Below are positions 34,085 to 44,308 of a stretch of 64,000 bases of DNA, piece after piece (position 1 is the first letter of the stretch; each line of letters begins with the position of its first letter). This DNA comes from MGBC114844 sp910585855 (GTDB taxonomy: Bacteria; Bacillota; Clostridia; Lachnospirales; Lachnospiraceae), in the NCBI GenBank assembly GCA_965646165.1, contig CBFFYP010000004.1, positions 1 to 64,000 on the forward strand, written 5' to 3'. Under the pieces are notes generated by a model that ran no database searches, was not told the DNA's origin, and saw only the letters and a list, made by a program, of their open reading frames with translations. Made by a program: the position numbers and the translations under genes.

Positions 34085-37000
34085 TTATCGAATCCATGCA
34101 CCTGAAGAATCTACCTGATAACCATCCGGGGTAATCGTATTTGCTGCCATTGCACCTGATGCCGTCAGATAATACCATTTACCTCCTCTTAGCTGCCAGC
34201 CAATCTTCATATCTCCATTGATACTATCTAAAAGATACCATTTGCCGCCTCTTAACTGCCATCCTGTCTTCATATCTCCATTGATACTATCTAAAAGATA
34301 CCATTTATCGCCTCTTAACTGCCAGCCAATCTTCATATCTCCATTAGTGCCGTCTAAAAGATACCACTTGCCATTCTTCTGTTGCCAGCCTGTCTTCATA
34401 TCTCCATTTACTTCATCTAATAAATACCACTTTCCATCACCTGTTTTTAACCAACCGGTTTCCATCTTCTTATCGCTTTGATCCATATAATACCATTTAT
34501 CGCCTGTCTTTAACCAGCCATCTACTGCCTTGCTGTCCGATCCAAAATAGTACCAAGAACCATTTACCTTTTGCCATTTATCTTTTGAAAGCGTTCCATC
34601 TTTTTCACAGAAAACAATTTCCTTCTGTACACTGATTACTAATTTTCCATTTTCACTTTCTACAACATCCTGAACAGTTACAGAACTGCCCAAAGCCTCT
34701 TCCACTCGATTCTGTTCTCTATCAGTTAAATCAGATTCCGTACTTTCTTCCTCATCATCGTCATCCTCATCCTCATCATAAGAAGGTCGATCTGGCTTAC
34801 TCGGCTCTTCTGGATCACTCGACTGAGTTGGATCTTCTGGATCACTTGGCTGAGTTGGCTCTTCTGGATCGCTTGGCTGAATCGGATCATCTGGATTGCT
34901 TGGCTGAGTCGGATCATCTGGATCACTCGGCTCAGTCGGCTCTTCTGGATTACTCGGCTCAGTCGGATCATCTGGATTGCTTGGCTCAGTCGGATCATCT
35001 GGATTACTTGGCTCAGTTGGATCGTCTGGATTACTTGGCTCAGTTGGATCGTCTGGATTACTCGGTTCAGTCGGATCATCTGGATTGCTCGGCTCAGTTG
35101 GATCTTCCGTAGCATTACCTTTTAATATAATATTGACGCTTGCCGTATAATCATCCACTCCATCAATCGTACCACTTACTGTTATTTTTGTTTCTTTTGT
35201 ATAAAGCTCTTCCAATTCAGATAAATCCCACGTCACCGATCTTACCTGATAGGAATCTGACATAAACATAACTCTTACTTCTGTAGGAAGTTCTGCTAAA
35301 ATTGCTTCTTTTGTCAAACCTTCCTCTGGAATATCTATTTCCACATCTGCCAGACTTCCGATACTCTTTATCTCATCATCTGTCATTTTATAAATCGTTC
35401 TGCCTCTGGAATCGGTTAATGTAAGATTTTCAATCTGAGCTGTTACCCCTGTCAAAGCAAATCCATACTGTACCTCATCACTGGCAGCAGGTCTTTTATC
35501 AGAAAACACATAATATAAATCCATATCCGGTCCGTCTGAATTTCCATTCGGATATACGCCGCTTCCTGCTTCGGCATAAGTTCCTGTCCAGCTTACCTTA
35601 TAACCTAAACCGGTCTTTTCAAATATAATATGATAGGTTTTTCCTATCTCATAACTTGGCTTGGAATTTTGATCATTTTTATACAATCCATTATTTACAC
35701 TGCTTCCTGCATTTCCTGTATTACCGCCAGACTTTGTAAAATAAGCTGTTAAGCCTCCCATCTCTGTTGGTGTTCCAGAAACATTTCTAAAACCTAATGA
35801 ACTAAATTCTTCTTCTCCATTTCCAATTTCAAATACCCCAACAAAAAATCCTCTGTCCTTACTTTCATCATCCTGCCTGCCAAGGATGGTAACATCCATC
35901 TCCATGGTTTGGGCATCTGTTGTCTTAGGAAATACATAATAACTTACATTCTTTGCTAAATTTTCTCCTACCTGCTTTGTTATTCTTCCGTCTGTAGCAG
36001 ACTGATCCAAAATAATTGCACTTCCAGATGCAGTTACCGTTAAATATCCTTTTTCATCTATCTTTGTCAATGCAACTTGCTCAATTCCTTCTGTATCAAT
36101 TTCAGCCTTTGCAGAAATTGTCACCTGACCTGTTACATTTTCAATCAACAGATTTCCTTCCAATGGATCTACTAAATCCAATGCAATCTCTATTGGTTCC
36201 TGATCTCCTACTGTTACCTGAACCGTCTTAGGAAGACGGTAACCTTTTGTTGTTGTTAAGATTACGGAAATATCATTTCCGGTTGTTACAGTATCCACTT
36301 TATTTGTAACCCCAATATTCTCCATATCATAGATTACATTACAAATATTCGAGCTAACCTTAATATTAGAAAAACGAGCCGTATTAATCTGTTCCATATC
36401 ATTTGCAACACGATTACTATCGGCAGCAAAACCAATATACACCTCTTCTCCCATTGGAATGGTTTTGCTTCCCATCAATTTCCATACTACTCCATCCGCA
36501 GAACTATAAGCTGTAAACTCATCTCCTCTGCGAATCAGACGCATCCAATAGCCTAATTCCTCTGGACCATCTTTAAATGGAACGGCTGTCTGAAGAATCA
36601 CTCCTGCTCTTTTGGCAGTTTCTACATCATCCAAACTTTCTGCCAAAGAATTAAAGTTTCCGCCCTTTTTATCTCTTGAAGCCAAATACATAGCCCAAGG
36701 AATCCCTATCGTTTCTTCTGTTTTTGCCCAAGATAATCCCAATACTGCTGCTGCCGAATCTTTATCCAAATCTTCCCGTATCATAATTCCGGCAAAAGCA
36801 TGATTATCTACAGAACTAATGAACTCCAATTTTGCCGTAATTTCTACATCACCTGTATATTTTTTATAGACATAATGACATGCATCTGTAGCAGCACTGG
36901 CAATCTCTTCACTTGTTACACCTGCCTTCGTTCCCTCTGCCTTACCAAGTTTTCCGTTTCCTTTTACGGTCAATACTCCATCCTCTAAACTTCCATATCC

Positions 37001-40000
37001 AGCTACATCCACTTCACCGATATCTGCAGAAGTCCATCCTGCCTCTTTTAACTCTGTATCCGAAGTATTGATATGAATTTCATGCGGTGTTGTCTGTGTT
37101 GAATTTCCCTCTGCATCATATACTCTTGCCGAAACAAAATAAGATCCATCCGGCAATTCAGGAAGAGTACAAGTAATTGTCGTTCCATTTACCGTTCCTT
37201 CTCCAATATAAGTTCTTTCTGTTAAAGTACTGTAATAAAAGTCTGCTTTCTGAATCTCATGTTTTGAACCAGAAGCATCTACCGTAAGAGTTATATCTGT
37301 TCCCTTTTGAATCATTTGATTATTCGAAGGAGTTGTCATCTCCACAACTGGATTTTCCGGCACATGATCCATATCCACAATAGAATTTAAATATACTTCC
37401 AAATTGGTATAACCCGGCTCTTTTAACCACTTCATAGAAAGAGTATCACTAACTTTACTTCCATCCGCCGGATCATTTTTATCTAATCCATTATTTTCCT
37501 CCCAATCATCCGGCATACCATCTCCGTCTGTATCATATCCTTCTTTGTGCTGTTCTACTATTACACCAGACTCCGATAAAAATCCACCTGCTTCATGTTC
37601 TGTATTAACATAACGACCTAACTGATTTTCTACTTCCGCCGTAATTCTTGCATCAATCGCATCTCTTCTTGGATAAGTTGCTCCCGCCTTTGTCAATACC
37701 TCCTGTAAGGTTTCCTCTGGATTAAATTCTTCCTTCAATACCGTATTTAAATATTCATCAAATGCATCATTTGTTGCCGTCCCAGCATCACCTGTACCAT
37801 CCTTTGAATAATAAGGCACTTCTGCCAATGTCGATTTATTCGATCCCGACTCTTCCCCTGAAAAACTTCCATAATCAGAAATATTATCCATTGTAATTAA
37901 CGGCGTTTTTTCTCCATTTTCACGATTTAAATAATCCGTCAGATAATTATTCTTAATATAAAAGCCGCCGACTTTTCCTTTTTCACCCGGATTGATTACC
38001 CAATTTGCCACAGAATCTCTTGTTCCCGGACCAGCCATCTCATAGTTATTGATAAAGTTGGTATTGGCATAACCACCGCCATAAGTCGTATTAAAGCCCC
38101 AGTTATAAATTACATTATCATTCATTTGAACAACAGCTACATGCTTTGCATCCGCTGCTCCACCATAACCGCCTCCCAAACGAGGATTTCTAGAGGTATG
38201 ATCAGCATATAAATTATGGTGGAATGTTACATTATCACCGCCTGCAATCGCACCATATCCATGACGTCCTTTCGAATGTCCCGATAAAGTAAGACTTTCA
38301 TACACCAAACTCCACTGAACTGTACCATCCTGTCCACGATAAATGGATAAACATTCATCCGTATTCCAACTAAACGAGCAGTGATCAATTACAAAATTTT
38401 TATTATCACGTCCCCACAATGAGTCCATGGAATCCCCGCCGCTATGTACATTAATCGCACCCGGACGAAAACGCATATACCGAATAATAATATTGTTCGA
38501 ATTACTCAAACAGGTATCAAACCCGGAAACCGTAATCCCATCTCCCGGCGCAGTCTGCCCTGCAATCGTTACGTTTGAAATATCTTTAAATTCCAATGTA
38601 TCTTCAAGCTCAATATTCCCTGATACATTAAATACAATCGTACCGCCGCCGTTTTCCTTTGCCTTAAATAACGCCCAGCGCAGCGATCCCTCAATACAAT
38701 CATCAGAAGTTTTCCCCGTCTGATCTAACAAATTCGTTACCGTATAAACCGTTTTTCCACGACCACCGGTTGTATACTTTCCGCCGCCTTCTGCACCCGG
38801 AAAAGCCGGTACTTTATCTGTAGTCGGCGGATCGACAGGAGGATCTGACTCTTCTTCTTTTTCACATTCATAAGTCAAAGCAATACTATACCATTCAGAA
38901 CCTCCGCCCGGAGAATAAGTATAATAAGTTTTCCCTGCTTTCACAGGTATCTCCTTAAATACCCTAACTCCATTTGAACCACTATTATTGGTATATTCCA
39001 ATACACTATTGGCTATAGTACCATCAAGTGTTTCAACAACAAACTGTTTTCCATTATTCACTTTTACAACTAATTGTAATTTTCCATCGTATTTAGGAGT
39101 AATACTGATAAATCTTCCTGTTCCTTCTGCCGGTTTTGGACTTCCAGATCCTGCACCAAATTTTCCTATATTATAAGTAAGTTCATCTCCTGTTCCATCT
39201 ACAGCCGTTCCCTTACCATTTTCATCATAAGTGATTACTGTATCTATAGCAGTTGCCTTACCACTACTATCATACGTAAAATTCGTACCGGCTGATATAT
39301 CCATCCCTTTAAACTGATAAACTTCCTTCTCTGTCATAGCAGAAGCAGTCCATTCTTTCAGCACATCTTCCGTTTTTGTTACCATTTGTACATCACCGGG
39401 ATTATCTGGTTCTTTCTTTATTTCACGTTCATATGTGTAAGCAATACTATACCATTCAGAACCTCCGCCCGGAGAATAAGTATAATAAGTTTCCCCTGCT
39501 TTCACAGGTATCTCCTTAAATACTCTAACTCCATTTGAACCACTATTATTGGTATATTCTAATACACTGTTGACTATAGTACCATTAAGTGTTTCAACAA
39601 CAAACTGTTTTCCATTATTCACTTTTACAACTAATTGTAACTTTCCGTCATACTCAGGAGTAATACTGATAAATCTTCCTGTTCCTTCTGCTGGTTTTGG
39701 ACTTCCAGATCCTGCACCAAATTTTCCTATATTATAAGTAAGTCCTTCTCCCGTCCCATCTACAGCCGTTCCCTTGCCATTTTCATCATAAGTGATTACT
39801 GTATCTATAGCAGTTGCCTTACCACTACTATCATACGTAAAATTTGTCCCTGCTGATATCTTCACATCACCAAGCTCATAATCTTTTCCCACTTCCATAG
39901 ATGCAATAGAAGTGTCCCATAATTTCAACACATCTACTGTCACAGTTTCTGTTTCTGCTCCCATCACCACTATAGGAATCTCATCAGCCCTTACTGCACT

Positions 40001-40092
40001 ACCCCCCCGTAATTAGGAGCGTTACTCAAAGCAAGCGTAAATGCCATTACATAAGCTACAGATTTTTTCCATCGTTTCTTCCACGATTTCAT
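34085..40092 (-). CDS. Secreted pectate lyase (PL1-like) with wall-binding repeats; signal peptide out of frame
   Basis: The open frame covers 34085-39970 (1961 residues), but an AAAGGAGG-preceded ATG at 40092 begins a signal peptide (MKSWKKRWKKSVAYVMAFTL) like that of the paralogue at 49681. It is shifted out of frame by seven G (40002-40008); five or eight G would restore it. The mature part has two tandem 190-residue modules. A PL1-type beta-helix follows (about residues 387-700 from 39970: AFPGAEGGGKYTTGGRGK, DHCSFSWNTDECLS, HHNLYADHTSRNPRLGGGY), cleaving polygalacturonate by beta-elimination. An EF-hand-like DTDGDGMPDDWEE, several beta modules, a TEPSNPDDP linker and about nine wall-binding repeats complete it. 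Confidence 0.85.
34795..35105 (-). repeat. In-frame 27-bp tandem repeats encoding a TEPSNPDDP linker
   Basis: About a dozen 27-bp units encode TEPSNPDDP and variants (TQPSDPEEP) within the second pectate lyase. The unit differs from the 54-bp linker unit of the neighbouring methylesterase although the flanking wall-binding modules are nearly identical. Confidence 0.82.
40002..40008 (-). other. Seven-G homopolymer at the frameshift point of the pectate lyase
   Basis: On the coding strand AATTAC is followed by seven G and then TAGTGC. With seven G the signal-peptide frame stops at TAA eight bases on. With five or eight it continues as YGGSAVRADE into the mature protein, parallel to YGGVSQAKADE in the paralogue. 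Confidence 0.85.
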
Positions 40093-40258
40093 GCTAATTC
40101 CTCCTTTATTCTTTACTTCTATCCTTATGATGCCTTTCATCACAAATAGCAAAATAAATCTATATATCAATTTCTTTTATACACTTTGCCAAACTTTTTT
40201 TCTGCCGTCCTTATTTATCTGTTAAACTTTCTTAAATTTACCCTATTTTTTTATCCTT

Positions 40259-40338
40259 ATTATAACAATCCCACCAAAAATTTCAATCCTATTCCCTAAA
40301 CAGCGCATTATTTGGCATAAAATTTTCACATTTTGACA
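40259..40338 (-). promoter_or_regulatory. Promoter and shared operator of the second pectate-lyase cassette
   Basis: On the minus strand the operator (40338 to 40302) has TGTCAAAATGTG and, 21 bp later, TGCCAAATAATG. After 15 bp comes TTGAAA (40286-40281), a 16-bp spacer and TATAAT (40264-40259). The leader to the ATG at 40092 is about 165 bases. Confidence 0.87.
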
Positions 40339-40395
40339 CTTATTCTTTTATCCACAAATTCTGTATCTCCTATTCATCCTAAATTGCTCTAAATA

Positions 40396-40543
40396 CACAG
40401 CCGGAATCCAATAAGAGGTCTATGAAGAACTATCATTTCCCGTCGGTACTTAGGCACTGTCTTTTAGTGCCTTAGTATCCGCTACGAGGAAATGCTAAGC
40501 GAGAGCGGGTTCGGAATAGACCTCTTATTGGATTCCGGCGTCC
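40396..40543 (+). repeat. Family B structured repeat with perfect stem
   Basis: ACAGCC opens a perfect 22-bp inverted repeat (40400-40421 with 40518-40539), closing GGCGTCC. The interior keeps CATTTCC/GGAAATG and the GCACT/AGTGC helix of other family B copies. The stem is GGAATCCAATAAGAG here against AGAATCCAAAGGGAG at 19648. It lies upstream of the operator, between the two cassettes. Confidence 0.85.
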
Positions 40544-40589
40544 TGTCCGATTTCATTCCAACCTCCAGCAAGAATATCCCCCTAATCAA

Positions 40590-40640
40590 AAACAAAATAC
40601 AGCAGATAATCCCCAAGATTACCTGCTATATATTTAAAAC
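40590..40640 (-). terminator. Terminator of the 40.7-44.2 kb methylesterase gene
   Basis: On the minus strand ATAGCAGGTAATC pairs with GATTATCTGCTGT and TTTTGTTTTT follows. It closely resembles the terminator at 28806 and ends the first cassette. Confidence 0.85.
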
Positions 40641-40661
40641 TCCTATATAAAATTCTATTCT

Positions 40662-43600
40662 TTAATGAATCCACGCACCCGTAGGTCCAACCTGATAACC
40701 ATCCGGCGTTATTGTATTCGCTGCCATCTCACCAGAAGCACTCATATAATACCACTTACCATCCGCCGTCTGCTGCCAGCCAATCTTCATATCTCCATTG
40801 ATTCCATCCAAAAGATACCACTTACCGCCTCTCATCTGCCAGCCGGTCTTCATATCTCCATTTACACTATCCAACAAATACCACTTGCCATCCGCTGTCT
40901 TTAACCAGCCGGTTTCCATTTTCTTGTCCATCTGATCCATAAAGTACCACTTATTTCCTGTCTTAAGCCAACCGCTTACTGCCTTGTTATCAGAACCAAA
41001 GTAATACCAAGAACCATCTACTAGCTGCCACTTATCTTTTGAAAGAGTTCCGTTTTTCTCACAGAAAACAATTTCTTTTTCTACACTGATTACTAATTTC
41101 CCCGTATTGCTTTCTACTACCTCTTGAATCCTTGCAGAACTTCCAAAAACTTCCTCTACTTTATTCTGTTCACTATAAGTCAAATCTGACCGTATCTCTT
41201 CACTGTCATCTTCATCATCATCGTCGTCATCATCATCCGACGGTCTGCTTGGCTTATCTGGCTTCTCCGGTTTCTCTGGTTCACTTGGCTTCTCTGGATC
41301 TTTCGGCGCAACTAAAACTACCTTAATTGTTACATCAACCGTTTCAAATTCCTTCAATGTTCCTGTCAATGTCAATTCCGTTGATTTAGTATAAGTTTCT
41401 TCTAACTTTGAATCATCCCATACCACCTCTGCTTCCATTTTCTCACCAGATGTACAAGTCACTGCCGCACCAGTCGGAACTTTTGCCATAATCTCCTGCT
41501 TACTGATACCCTCTTTTGAAATATCGATTGTCAAATCTTCAAATTTTTCTACTTTCAATACCTCTTTATCTGGTTCTTCCGGCTCTTTCTCTGTATAGTA
41601 AGACGGCATCCAATCTGCAAAATAATCCTCAGCATGAATCTTTTCTGCTTCTTCTGCACTAATCACAGTATCTTTAATTCGCTCAGAAGTATCCACTGCT
41701 GTACCATCCGGCAAAGTTGTATTAAATTCACGGAAAAATGAATTTTCAGCCTTTCCGCCGCTCATATCCGCCCATCCAACTGGTCGAATCAAATCCTCTG
41801 ATTCCAAAACGGTATTGAAAAATACAACATGTGCACCCTCTCTCCATGGACGTCCAAAACATCCGTTTTCTACCAGCAGTTCTGGATTTGCTGTCACATG
41901 ACAATTTAAAAACAAACATCCCTTTGGTGCTTGATTTTGAACAGCCGTAATATATCCGCCGGATACTTTATCACTATAACCATACCACTGCAATTCACAG
42001 CGTTCAAATACAGCATCACCATCTCCAAAAATATAATCTGTATTTCCAGAAATCAGACATTCTTTAAAATAAGTATGTGTCTTATTCTGAATAAATAAAG
42101 TATCCTGACTTCCTAATATAGTACAATTTTTAAATTCTGCCCGATCAGCATCGATTGCCAATGCACAAGCCCGCTCTGTAGAAGTCTTTGCCCGCACATC
42201 TACATCACCTTCCCGCAATACACGAATTGCTTCTTTCATATCCGGCTGTGCACCGTCTGCTACTTCTTCTTCTGTCAAATAACGGTTAAAAGAAGTTTCA
42301 AATGTAATATTTTCTGCTTTAAAATCCGTTGCACTTGTCTTTAAATAAACCGATGCACCCCACTTACTTACACTGTTCTGTGCATATTTATCAAATGCAA
42401 GATTTTCATCATAATATCCGTCCGCATTTACACTATAATATTTATATCCTACTCCATAATACCAAGTCAACAACACTTCCTGCTCTGGATAATCATTGAT
42501 AAAAGTAAGATATGGCGTTTCAATCGTCACTTGTTCCCGATATGTGCCCGGATAAATATGAACCGTAATCCGCTCTGCTTCACTGGACGGATTCATTGCA
42601 GCACATGCCTTTACTGCCTCTTTTACTGTTTCATAATAAAAAGCACCCTCTTCTTGTTCACTGGATGGATAACCTACATAGAGATCCGATACCAGATCCA
42701 TTTCTTCCTTTGCTGTAGAAAGATAAAGCAAATCTTTTTCTGCCGATGCCTGATCCACTACAATATGCCCTACCATTTTATAACCATCTACCGGTGCTAA
42801 AATTTCATATTCACCAGTCCGCAAATCTCCTGTATAACCATCTTCTGTTACCATCCCTGTATAAGTATACTCATCGTCCAAATTGACAAAACTAATCTTT
42901 TCTACTTTAGCATCCTCTGCTAAACCCAAAAATTTTCCCGATACAGGATAAAGTTCTTTTGCTTTTACTACAATCTCTTTTGTATTATCTCCTGTTAATT
43001 GAATAATCACATCTTCTGTAAAATTATAATCATTTGCACCTGTCATAGTAAGCCGATATTCCACGCCCTCTTCTAACTCTACAGAATATGTCCAATCTGC
43101 TGCTACTTCAAGTGTAATATCCTCCTTTAATAAAGAAGGATCAGTACAGGATAATACCATTTTTAAATTTGACTTATCAAAATCCTGTGCAAAACCAGAA
43201 ATTACACCAGACAATGTTCCTAATTTCTTCTCTTCCACTACTAATTCAATATTTTCTACTGCAGTATCTGTAACTGAAATTACTTTAGAAATATCTGTAA
43301 ATCCATATCCTTTTACTCCTGTTAAAATCGCTGTTAAAGTAGTATCAGCAGGAACTAAAGCAGCAAAAGTTCCATCTTCATAAAGTGTGGCAGTCATCTG
43401 TTTACCAGAAGTTTTATCTTCCAATACAACCGAATAATCTGTAATTGTATTTCCGCCTAAATCAACCGTTCCCTTTATTAAAACATTTGGTGTTCTAGTA
43501 ACACGTAAAAATCTAGGTTTTCCCTTTCCATTATTTAAATATAATTTATAAGTTCCAGCATACTCTGCAATAAACTCTTTCTTTGTATACTGCTTTGTTA

Positions 43601-44198
43601 CCAAAGAAATTATATCGTCCTGTTCCCCTTCACTGCCCTCATAGAGAAAATGCAGATCCATATCATTATTTTCTACCATAATATAAACCGTAATTTTATC
43701 CCCCGGAAGTACATTTTTCACCTCAACGCATCGGTTTCCTTTTCCGTCATCTTCCCCTACGCCAGACGCATAATAAGCACCTCTGCTGGTATAACCATCT
43801 TCAAACTCAAACTTATATTTATCTTTATTTTTATCTGCACTATTCTTTCCGCCTGCTGTACTGTCTGCATTATTATAATAAATACGATCATTATCTTTGC
43901 GAAGCCATACCAAATCATCAAACTCATATGTTCCAGATTCTACAAATACACCGGGAGATTTAAATAAAGCTGCATCCAAATCATCATAAAAACTTTTTTG
44001 AATATGATTTTCGTACTTTTCTGTATCGGTTTCTTCTACTCCACCAAAATCCCATACATCTGTCTTTCTGTCTGCTATATAAGAATGAATCGGATCAAAA
44101 TTAGGCTCTGCCTGTACTGGTAAAGCGGAAGAAAACATTACAAGTGCTGCCATTGCACCAGTCAAAATCTTTTTCGATTGATTAATAAAATTTTTCAT
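40662..44198 (-). CDS. Secreted pectin methylesterase (CE8) with cell-wall-binding repeats
   Basis: An 1178-residue paralogue of the 28894-33972 protein. The signal peptide ends VQAEP, and it lacks the three N-terminal WKFDGSEGSY modules, beginning directly with the DVWDFGGVEETDTEKY module. The CE8 domain has GSQDTLF, GNTDYIFGDGDAVF and GRPWREG, so the catalytic residues are kept. An Ig-like segment, a short Pro/Glu/Lys linker (EKPSEPEKPEKPDKP), a poly-Asp stretch and about six wall-binding repeats follow. It is the second gene of the first cassette, 110 bp after the pectate lyase, with AAGGAAGG upstream of its start. Confidence 0.93.
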   Translation of the reverse strand: MKNFINQSKKILTGAMAALVMFSSALPVQAEPNFDPIHSYIADRKTDVWDFGGVEETDTEKYENHIQKSFYDDLDAALFKSPGVFVESGTYEFDDLVWLRKDNDRIYYNNADSTAGGKNSADKNKDKYKFEFEDGYTSRGAYYASGVGEDDGKGNRCVEVKNVLPGDKITVYIMVENNDMDLHFLYEGSEGEQDDIISLVTKQYTKKEFIAEYAGTYKLYLNNGKGKPRFLRVTRTPNVLIKGTVDLGGNTITDYSVVLEDKTSGKQMTATLYEDGTFAALVPADTTLTAILTGVKGYGFTDISKVISVTDTAVENIELVVEEKKLGTLSGVISGFAQDFDKSNLKMVLSCTDPSLLKEDITLEVAADWTYSVELEEGVEYRLTMTGANDYNFTEDVIIQLTGDNTKEIVVKAKELYPVSGKFLGLAEDAKVEKISFVNLDDEYTYTGMVTEDGYTGDLRTGEYEILAPVDGYKMVGHIVVDQASAEKDLLYLSTAKEEMDLVSDLYVGYPSSEQEEGAFYYETVKEAVKACAAMNPSSEAERITVHIYPGTYREQVTIETPYLTFINDYPEQEVLLTWYYGVGYKYYSVNADGYYDENLAFDKYAQNSVSKWGASVYLKTSATDFKAENITFETSFNRYLTEEEVADGAQPDMKEAIRVLREGDVDVRAKTSTERACALAIDADRAEFKNCTILGSQDTLFIQNKTHTYFKECLISGNTDYIFGDGDAVFERCELQWYGYSDKVSGGYITAVQNQAPKGCLFLNCHVTANPELLVENGCFGRPWREGAHVVFFNTVLESEDLIRPVGWADMSGGKAENSFFREFNTTLPDGTAVDTSERIKDTVISAEEAEKIHAEDYFADWMPSYYTEKEPEEPDKEVLKVEKFEDLTIDISKEGISKQEIMAKVPTGAAVTCTSGEKMEAEVVWDDSKLEETYTKSTELTLTGTLKEFETVDVTIKVVLVAPKDPEKPSEPEKPEKPDKPSRPSDDDDDDDDEDDSEEIRSDLTYSEQNKVEEVFGSSARIQEVVESNTGKLVISVEKEIVFCEKNGTLSKDKWQLVDGSWYYFGSDNKAVSGWLKTGNKWYFMDQMDKKMETGWLKTADGKWYLLDSVNGDMKTGWQMRGGKWYLLDGINGDMKIGWQQTADGKWYYMSASGEMAANTITPDGYQVGPTGAWIH

Positions 44199-44225
44199 CC
44201 TATATTACCTTCCTTTTTTGCAAAA

Positions 44226-44275
44226 TAAGCCCTGTTCATATAAATATATTTCTAATCTACATAAACAGGGCTAAT
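44226..44275 (-). promoter_or_regulatory. Intercistronic hairpin between pectate lyase and methylesterase (cassette 1)
   Basis: On the minus strand AGCCCTGTT (44272-44264) pairs with AACAGGGCT (44236-44228), followed by TATTTTG. Same stem and position as at 33997-34045. Confidence 0.65.
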
Positions 44276-44308
44276 TTTTAATACCTTTTAAAACTATCTA
44301 ATTCTTTG

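Noticed and set aside
34795..35105. CRISPR array
   Set aside because: The regular repeats lie in frame within a gene and have no unique spacers; no array or cas gene was seen anywhere in the window.
34726..35115. Overlapping repetitive frames of 94-129 residues on both strands of the linker repeat
   Set aside because: They are by-products of the 27-bp coding repeat in the pectate lyase.
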